From Clostridiales bacterium (lineage in GTDB: Bacteria; Bacillota; Clostridia; Christensenellales; CAG-138), in assembly GCA_012511925.1 (NCBI GenBank), contig JAAZFD010000117.1:1-11860 (forward strand): 11,860 nucleotides of DNA. Direction: 5' to 3'. Below are positions 7,961-11,860 of the stretch, piece by piece (position 1 is the stretch's first letter; each line of letters starts with the position of its first letter). The notes below the pieces were generated by a model, which searched no databases, was not told the origin of the DNA, and worked only from the letters and a program-made list of their open reading frames with translations. The position numbers and the translations under genes are program-made.

Positions 7961-7967
7961 CACCTCC
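7961..7967 (-). promoter_or_regulatory. Strong ribosome binding site of the lipoprotein gene
   Basis: GGAGGTG on the minus strand lies 5 bases before the ATG at 7955. It falls inside the longer open frame that begins at 7976 and so decides the start in favour of 7955, which also gives a normal signal peptide (Met-Lys-Arg-Asn-Arg then hydrophobic). Confidence 0.75.
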
Positions 7968-8012
7968 GAAAAACATAATAACAGTTTATACTTTGATACA
8001 ATTAAAATCAAG

Positions 8013-8054
8013 CAATTAGATTACAAAATTTGGTGTAAAAAGCAAATCTAATTG
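8013..8054. repeat. AT-rich inverted repeat between yigZ and the lipoprotein gene
   Basis: A perfect 10-base inverted repeat, CAATTAGATT (8013-8022) and AATCTAATTG (8045-8054), is separated by 22 bases. It lies downstream of yigZ and upstream of the lipoprotein start. On the minus strand a possible weak promoter for the lipoprotein gene adjoins it (CTTGAT at 8007-8012, TATAAA at 7985-7990, spacer 16). It could be a weak terminator, though the stem has few G-C pairs, or a regulator site. Nothing in the sequence decides between these. Confidence 0.4.
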
Positions 8055-8103
8055 TTGTAAATTCGACAAATACTGCTTTTCGCCTACAAATCGGGCAGAA
8101 TTG

Positions 8104-8739
8104 TTATAAATCCGCCAAAATTCGCCTTGATACATACGAATTTTCTAAGGTATTTACAGTGATTTTGCCGCTTGATTTCTCACTCAATGCCTTTGAAAAA
8201 CGCATCATCATGCTTTCTTCAATGCTTGCGGTGATTTTTACAACCTCTAAATATTCAATCGAATCTATCTCGCAATTTTCACGCAAAAAAGGCTCAAGCT
8301 GATTGAACATACTGTATTCCAACTCAAAATATATGCGCTTTGCAGGAATGTATTCAAAAATTTTAGCTTCTGATATTGCCATAGCCGTAGTTTTTGAATA
8401 TGCCCTTACAAGCCCCCCTGCACCAAGCAACACACCACCAAAATACCTCGTTACAACGCATAGGCAATTCACTAAATCTTTTGCCTTTATAACCTCTAAT
8501 ATCGGCACTCCTGCCGTACCAGAAGGTTCACCGTCATCACTGCATCTTGTTATACCGCTTTTCAGTACAAAGGCATGGCAATTATGCGTTGCATCGTAGT
8601 GCTTTTTCTTGATTTTTAATAGTTCGGCTTCCGCCTCTTTTTCTGTTTCAACAGGAAACAAGTACCCGATAAAGCGAGATTTGTTTACTATGTACTCTAC
8701 CTCGCACCTATCAATAATTGTTCTGTATGGCTTAAGCAT
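8104..8739 (-). CDS. yigZ: YigZ/IMPACT family protein (UPF0029)
   Basis: This 211-residue protein has the two-domain layout of the YigZ/IMPACT family. The N-terminal domain carries the signature HNCHAFVLKSG, DDGEPSGTAG (68-77) and TRYFGGVLLGAGGLVRAY (from 97). The C-terminal part, about 75 residues, is the small ferredoxin-like domain with a less conserved sequence. Eukaryotic IMPACT modulates Gcn2 activation; the bacterial members are conserved but their role is unsettled. The ATG at 8739 is chosen because GAGG lies 9 bases upstream and the encoded start (MLKPYRTI) fits the family. The frame continues upstream to 8778 inside truA without a better signal. The gene overlaps the end of truA by 8 bases and is the last gene of the darA operon. 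Its length is normal for the family. Confidence 0.92.
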   Translation of the reverse strand: MLKPYRTIIDRCEVEYIVNKSRFIGYLFPVETEKEAEAELLKIKKKHYDATHNCHAFVLKSGITRCSDDGEPSGTAGVPILEVIKAKDLVNCLCVVTRYFGGVLLGAGGLVRAYSKTTAMAISEAKIFEYIPAKRIYFELEYSMFNQLEPFLRENCEIDSIEYLEVVKITASIEESMMMRFSKALSEKSSGKITVNTLENSYVSRRILADL

Positions 8740-9502
8740 CGATATAATCCTCTGAATTAAAATCGTGGTAGCGCACACCCATAAGCATTAGCCCATGCGC
8801 TGGTGCGGTTGCACCTAAATCGCTTCTGTCCTTTGATATTAACGCTTTTTGTATTGCGTTCTCATCAAGCCTATTCCTCGAAATATCAAGCATAGAGCCA
8901 ACTATAATTCTAACCATATTATATAGAAAACCGCTACCCTCTATGTCGTAGATTAGCAGGTTTTTTTCGAATGTCCATTCAGATTTGTAAATCTCTCTAA
9001 CGGTTGAGGGTATTTGTGTTCCGCTTGCCATAAATGCAAAAAAATCGTGCTTGCCAACTATGTCTTTTGCCACTTTCGCCAATAATGCCCTGTCTATTTC
9101 ACCATGAATATGCAATGCTCTATCGTAGCTAAATGCGCTATCATGCGGAGCGTTAAAAATGCAATACCGATAATGCTTTGAAATCGCATCGAAACGAGAA
9201 TGAAACTCTTGATTTTCTGGCTCATCACCATAGATAATGCGAATGTCTTTCGGCAAAGAAACATTCAAAGCGTATGGAAACTTTGCTGCAGGGATTCTTG
9301 AATCCGTATCGAAGTGCATAACCTGACCCATAGCATGAACGCAAGCATCTGTTCGCCCCGAAGCATGGATACGGATGCTCTCTCCCGTAATTTTTTGCAG
9401 TTCACGCTCAATTACTTCCTGAACTGCAACACCAGTTTTTTGAACCTGCCAACCGGCGTAAGCGTTGCCATTGTATTGAACTATAAGCCGAATTCTGCGC
9501 AT
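8732..9502 (-). CDS. truA: tRNA pseudouridine synthase TruA
   Basis: TruA makes pseudouridine at positions 38-40 of the tRNA anticodon stem. The 256-residue protein has the family's usual length and motifs: IRLIVQYNGNAYAGWQ at the start, the catalytic Asp52 in ASGRTDACVHAMGQV, FHSRFDAISKHYRY (100-112), the GSGFLYNMVRIIVG block (189-202) and the closing PAHGLMLMGVRY. The residue two after the catalytic Asp is Cys54 where most TruA proteins have Gly (TDAGVHA). The neighbouring His56 and the rest of the motif are intact, so the enzyme is probably active. The ATG directly follows the ricT stop (TAAATG) with only weak purine-rich sequence upstream, which suggests coupled translation. The downstream yigZ overlaps it by 8 bases. 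Confidence 0.95.
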   Translation of the reverse strand: MRRIRLIVQYNGNAYAGWQVQKTGVAVQEVIERELQKITGESIRIHASGRTDACVHAMGQVMHFDTDSRIPAAKFPYALNVSLPKDIRIIYGDEPENQEFHSRFDAISKHYRYCIFNAPHDSAFSYDRALHIHGEIDRALLAKVAKDIVGKHDFFAFMASGTQIPSTVREIYKSEWTFEKNLLIYDIEGSGFLYNMVRIIVGSMLDISRNRLDENAIQKALISKDRSDLGATAPAHGLMLMGVRYHDFNSEDYIDA

Positions 9503-10438
9503 TTACTCAATATCTTCATCGTCTATAGAAATCTCGTGAGCGGAAGGACAACAGCAGGTGGGTTTATTGTTTGCGTACTCTAAATCTACTATTGGGTACT
9601 CCCTTATATCGTATGTACCATCTAGAAGTTGCACCTTAACCCTGCTTTTTTCGGTTAATACATTGTTGTCTAAAACCATTCCAACGCCATCGGGAGTTAT
9701 GATATTGCTGTGAATCTTGGGCATCTTTGCACGCATCTTTTCGTAGCTTTCCTGCTCGTAACGCAAACAGCACATTAGCTTTCCGCAAACGCCAGAAATC
9801 TTTGTTGGCGACAATGCAATGTTTTGGTCCTTCGCCATTTTAATTGAAACAGGCTCGCATTTTGATAAAAACATGGTGCAGCAAACCGCCCTGCCGCATA
9901 TTCCCAAACCGCCAACAGTCTTTGCCTTGGCTCTTGACTTGATTTGCCTAAGCTCTATTCTCGCCTTGAAAATAGGTACAATCTCTCGAATTAGCTCTCT
10001 GAAATCGACCTTGTTGTCATCGCTCGTTGTAAAATAAAAGGTAATATGAGTACCGTCAAGCCCTATATCGCAGTCAATTAGATTCATATCAAGCCCTAAC
10101 AGCTTTATTTTCTCATCGCATCTCGCCATGGAATCCTTAATCTTTGAAAGATTATTCTTAACCGCATCTATATCCTCTTGTGTCGCTTTTCGTACAATCG
10201 TTTTTAGCGGCAAGGACAGCTTTGCGCTTTCCATCTCGGTAAAAGCAATCGATACGGTAGCGAACTCTGCGCCCTTTACCGTTTCAACTATAACGCCATC
10301 ACCAACGCTTAGCTCGAAGCCGTTTGGCGAAAAGTAATAGATTTTGCCTGCATTTTTGAACTGCACTCCCACAACGGGAACTAAATATATGTTGGAATTA
10401 TCGCTTGCGACTTCCACATTATAATTATTGAATTTCAT
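9503..10438 (-). CDS. ricT: PSP1-domain protein RicT (YaaT)
   Basis: This 311-residue protein is a RicT/YaaT family member. In Bacillus subtilis RicT joins RicA and RicF in a complex that binds iron-sulfur clusters, works with RNase Y in mRNA processing and influences competence, sporulation and biofilm formation. The PSP1 domain spans about residues 60-145. The conserved core follows: GLGICGRAVCC (Cys181, Cys186, Cys187), Cys194, KMAKDQNIALSPTKISG and VCGKLMCCLRYE (Cys218, Cys223, Cys224), whose cysteines include likely cluster ligands. An extra CCC triplet (295-297) precedes an acidic tail. The ATG at 10438 has AGGTGG 6 bases upstream, inside the end of holB. RicT commonly lies next to holB and darA in Firmicutes, so the context confirms the call. 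RicA and RicF are not in this window. Confidence 0.95.
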   Translation of the reverse strand: MKFNNYNVEVASDNSNIYLVPVVGVQFKNAGKIYYFSPNGFELSVGDGVIVETVKGAEFATVSIAFTEMESAKLSLPLKTIVRKATQEDIDAVKNNLSKIKDSMARCDEKIKLLGLDMNLIDCDIGLDGTHITFYFTTSDDNKVDFRELIREIVPIFKARIELRQIKSRAKAKTVGGLGICGRAVCCTMFLSKCEPVSIKMAKDQNIALSPTKISGVCGKLMCCLRYEQESYEKMRAKMPKIHSNIITPDGVGMVLDNNVLTEKSRVKVQLLDGTYDIREYPIVDLEYANNKPTCCCPSAHEISIDDEDIE

Positions 10439-11338
10439 TTATACCACCTGTTCTGTATTAGTTGCAAAGAATACAAGCGCTTGCTTTTGAGGAACTCTTT
10501 CAAGCATAAGTTTTCTCGCCTCTATACAAATATCAAATATTTTTATTACCTGAGTTTTCGTAAGCCTGTCCGCTACTGCAATTATTTGCTTGCTATATGG
10601 CTCTCTCGTAAAGGTTTTTAACTCAAGCCCCAAGTAATAATATAGCATATCACATAAGCAAAGGTAAAGCACATCAAAAAATAGAGTGGCATTGGAAAAC
10701 TCGTCTATTTTGGAACTGATTAGCGACTGCTTGCCTATCATGCACACCAAGTCCACCGCAGAATAGTAGTTTTCTAAATACTCTTTTTCATTTGCAAGCA
10801 ATATTGCGTTTTCTATATCGCAATCCGATAACTTAGCGTAGTACAGCGCATCTTCATAGGAACAATCTGTCGCCCTCTCCACATATTCCGCCACCGCAAA
10901 AACGCTTAACTGCCCCAAGTTTATACGCATACAGCGTGAGCGAATGGTTGGCAACAGCCCCTCCTCGTTTCCAAACAAAAAGAAATGGTTATGCACCTGT
11001 GGCTCTTCCAAGGTTTTTAGCAGCTTGTTTTGAACGTCCTCAGGCATGAAGCCTGCGTTTTTAATTTGAATGACACGCTTGTTTTTTAACGGAGGATTCA
11101 ACAACACCTCTAACAGTTCCAAAACAGTTGCAACTCGCATTTGTGAACCGTCGTAGGTATGAAAATCAGGAGAAAACTGCACCCTGCTTTGGGTCATTTC
11201 AAAAACCTCTGAACAGGCATACGCTACTAATTCCTCGCATTGATAAGAGTCCCCTGCAAGAAAAAGCGCATGGGAAAGTCTGTTTTGCGATATTGCAGCA
11301 CAAATAAGGCTTTTTGCATCGCTACTATTTTGACTCAA
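10439..11338 (-). CDS. holB: DNA polymerase III delta prime subunit
   Basis: Delta prime is the clamp-loader subunit that works with delta and tau/gamma to load the sliding clamp. The 299-residue protein shows the opening NRLSHALFLAG, VIQIKNAGFMPEDVQNKLLKTLEEP (88-113), FFLFGNEEGLLPTIRSRC with the SRC sensor motif (134-136), and a variable C-terminal helical domain. The Walker A loop is missing: the position reads AGDSYQCEEL, with no GKT or GKS. The paired cysteines of the usual zinc module are also absent, giving a short AAA+ domain. Delta prime does not need to hydrolyse ATP, so this is tolerable. The start is TTG at 11338, overlapping the darA stop as TTGA; GGAGG lies 11 bases upstream and no ATG is in frame nearby. 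The gene's place between darA and ricT is the standard Firmicute order and supports the call. Confidence 0.88.
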   Translation of the reverse strand: MSQNSSDAKSLICAAISQNRLSHALFLAGDSYQCEELVAYACSEVFEMTQSRVQFSPDFHTYDGSQMRVATVLELLEVLLNPPLKNKRVIQIKNAGFMPEDVQNKLLKTLEEPQVHNHFFLFGNEEGLLPTIRSRCMRINLGQLSVFAVAEYVERATDCSYEDALYYAKLSDCDIENAILLANEKEYLENYYSAVDLVCMIGKQSLISSKIDEFSNATLFFDVLYLCLCDMLYYYLGLELKTFTREPYSKQIIAVADRLTKTQVIKIFDICIEARKLMLERVPQKQALVFFATNTEQVV

Positions 11339-11664
11339 AAGTGCTCATTCCTCCACACATCGCATATAAACACAACCGCTCCGCCGACTGTAATTTCTAT
11401 AGGTGAAGCGTTTGCATGGGAATACCCAACCATGGAGGTTTGCGGCGATACCATGTAATGCTTTCGCATCTTGGATTCTGATTTTATAATATCTAACGCA
11501 AGGTCAACCTGCTCATCCTCAATGCCCATCATAACTGTTGTATTGCCACCCTTCAAAAAGCCGCCCGATGTCGCAATCTTCGTAACGGAAAAACCTTTTG
11601 AGTTAAGTGCATTGATTAGCTTTTTAGCGTCCTCATTTTGCACAATCGCAAAGATTAACTTCAT
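11335..11664 (-). CDS. darA: PII-like cyclic di-AMP receptor DarA/PstA (YaaQ)
   Basis: This 109-residue protein is the PII-like c-di-AMP receptor called DarA, PstA or YaaQ. It forms a trimer that binds c-di-AMP between subunits; its downstream partners are not established. The sequence has the family signature MKLIFAIVQNEDAKKLINAL, ATSGGFLKGGNTTVMMGIEDEQVD and the C-terminal PIEITVGGAVVFICDV, and the length matches B. subtilis and Listeria members. The region between about 72 and 85 corresponds to a flexible loop. The ATG at 11664 is chosen over one at 11673 because AGAGGTG sits 6 bases upstream of it. It is the first gene of the five-gene minus-strand operon and the extended -10 promoter lies just ahead. 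In many Firmicutes tmk precedes it; here an AEC transporter gene does. Confidence 0.95.
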   Translation of the reverse strand: MKLIFAIVQNEDAKKLINALNSKGFSVTKIATSGGFLKGGNTTVMMGIEDEQVDLALDIIKSESKMRKHYMVSPQTSMVGYSHANASPIEITVGGAVVFICDVWRNEHF

Positions 11665-11693
11665 ATAAAACACCTCTTTTTATACATATAGAT

Positions 11694-11722
11694 ATTATAC
11701 CATGGAAATATATATTTTACAA
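11694..11722 (-). promoter_or_regulatory. Extended -10 sigma-A promoter of the darA-holB-ricT-truA-yigZ operon
   Basis: On the minus strand TTGTAA (11717-11722) and a consensus TATAAT (11694-11699) are spaced by 17 bases, with TGG immediately before the -10 box making an extended TGn element. The expected start of transcription is about 11687, giving a leader of roughly 22 bases that contains the AGAGGTG ribosome site of darA. No operator or hairpin is visible around it. Confidence 0.75.
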
Positions 11723-11737
11723 CTAATGCATACTCCG

Positions 11738-11860
11738 TTATACCAATAAAATATAAATAATAGGAATGGTTATTAGGCTTATTATGGTAGAAATCGTCAT
11801 GGATGATGCCGCATATTCCTCGTCTGCCCCATAAGCCGCCGAAACAATAACAGTTTGCGT
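11738..11860 (-). CDS. AEC family (auxin efflux carrier-like) transporter, C-terminal end (partial)
   Basis: A minus-strand frame enters from the right edge and ends in TAA at 11738-11740, giving 40 residues: TQTVIVSAAYGADEEYAASS then MTISTIISLITIPIIYILLV. The pattern of a short loop with A-x-YGADEEYAAS followed by an STIISLITIPI hydrophobic helix ending the protein is typical of the last transmembrane part of AEC-family carriers, which export or exchange organic acids such as malate or related anions across the cytoplasmic membrane. The N-terminal part lies beyond the window. It runs in the same direction as darA but is separated from it by 73 bases holding a strong promoter, so the two genes need not share a transcript. 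The family call rests on a short match and the substrate cannot be inferred. Confidence 0.72.
   Translation of the reverse strand, partial: TQTVIVSAAYGADEEYAASSMTISTIISLITIPIIYILLV

Noticed and set aside
11665..11737. Riboswitch or leader RNA ahead of darA
   Set aside because: The predicted leader is only about 22 bases after the promoter, and no stem structure is visible in the 73-base gap.

Overview
The window is about 11.9 kb of AT-rich chromosomal DNA. It most likely comes from a low-GC Firmicute of the class Clostridia. The reasons are the strong AGGAGG-type ribosome sites, the darA(pstA)-holB-ricT block typical of Firmicutes, a PdaB-like deacetylase with the clostridial 'DAAW' motif, and an uncharacterised DUF523 protein. 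I cannot name genus or species. All three stop codons end ordinary genes here (TAG: DUF523 gene, response regulator, kinase, comF; TAA: deacetylase, ricT, truA, yigZ, lipoprotein gene; TGA: darA), so the genetic code looks standard.

Layout. Bases 1-2683 (+) hold the last codons of an unidentified gene, a DUF523 protein, and an OmpR/PhoB-type response regulator with its membrane histidine kinase, all closely packed. Convergent to these, 2680-3495 (-) encodes a membrane-anchored polysaccharide deacetylase. After a short divergent intergenic region, 3609-6457 (+) holds a RecD2-type helicase gene followed with ATGA coupling by a ComF-type phosphoribosyltransferase. The helicase frame is broken by one in-frame TAA at 4263-4265. 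The gap 6458-6620 carries an imperfect palindrome of about 100 bp.

From 6621 on, everything is on the minus strand. First comes a secreted or lipid-anchored transglutaminase-like protein (6621-7955). Then comes a compact five-gene operon, in transcription order darA/pstA (11335-11664), holB (10439-11338), ricT (9503-10438), truA (8732-9502) and yigZ (8104-8739). It is driven by a good extended -10 sigma-A promoter at 11694-11722. At the right edge are the last 40 codons of an AEC-family (auxin efflux carrier-like) transporter.

Together the window combines envelope sensing and remodelling (two-component system, deacetylase, lipoprotein), DNA maintenance (RecD2, ComF, delta prime) and housekeeping or signalling genes (c-di-AMP receptor, RicT, TruA, YigZ). 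I see no CRISPR array, insertion sequence, prophage gene, tRNA or rRNA. I found no clear new biological system. The points most worth checking are the nonsense-interrupted recD2, the long palindrome after comF, and the absence of a ribosome site at recD2.
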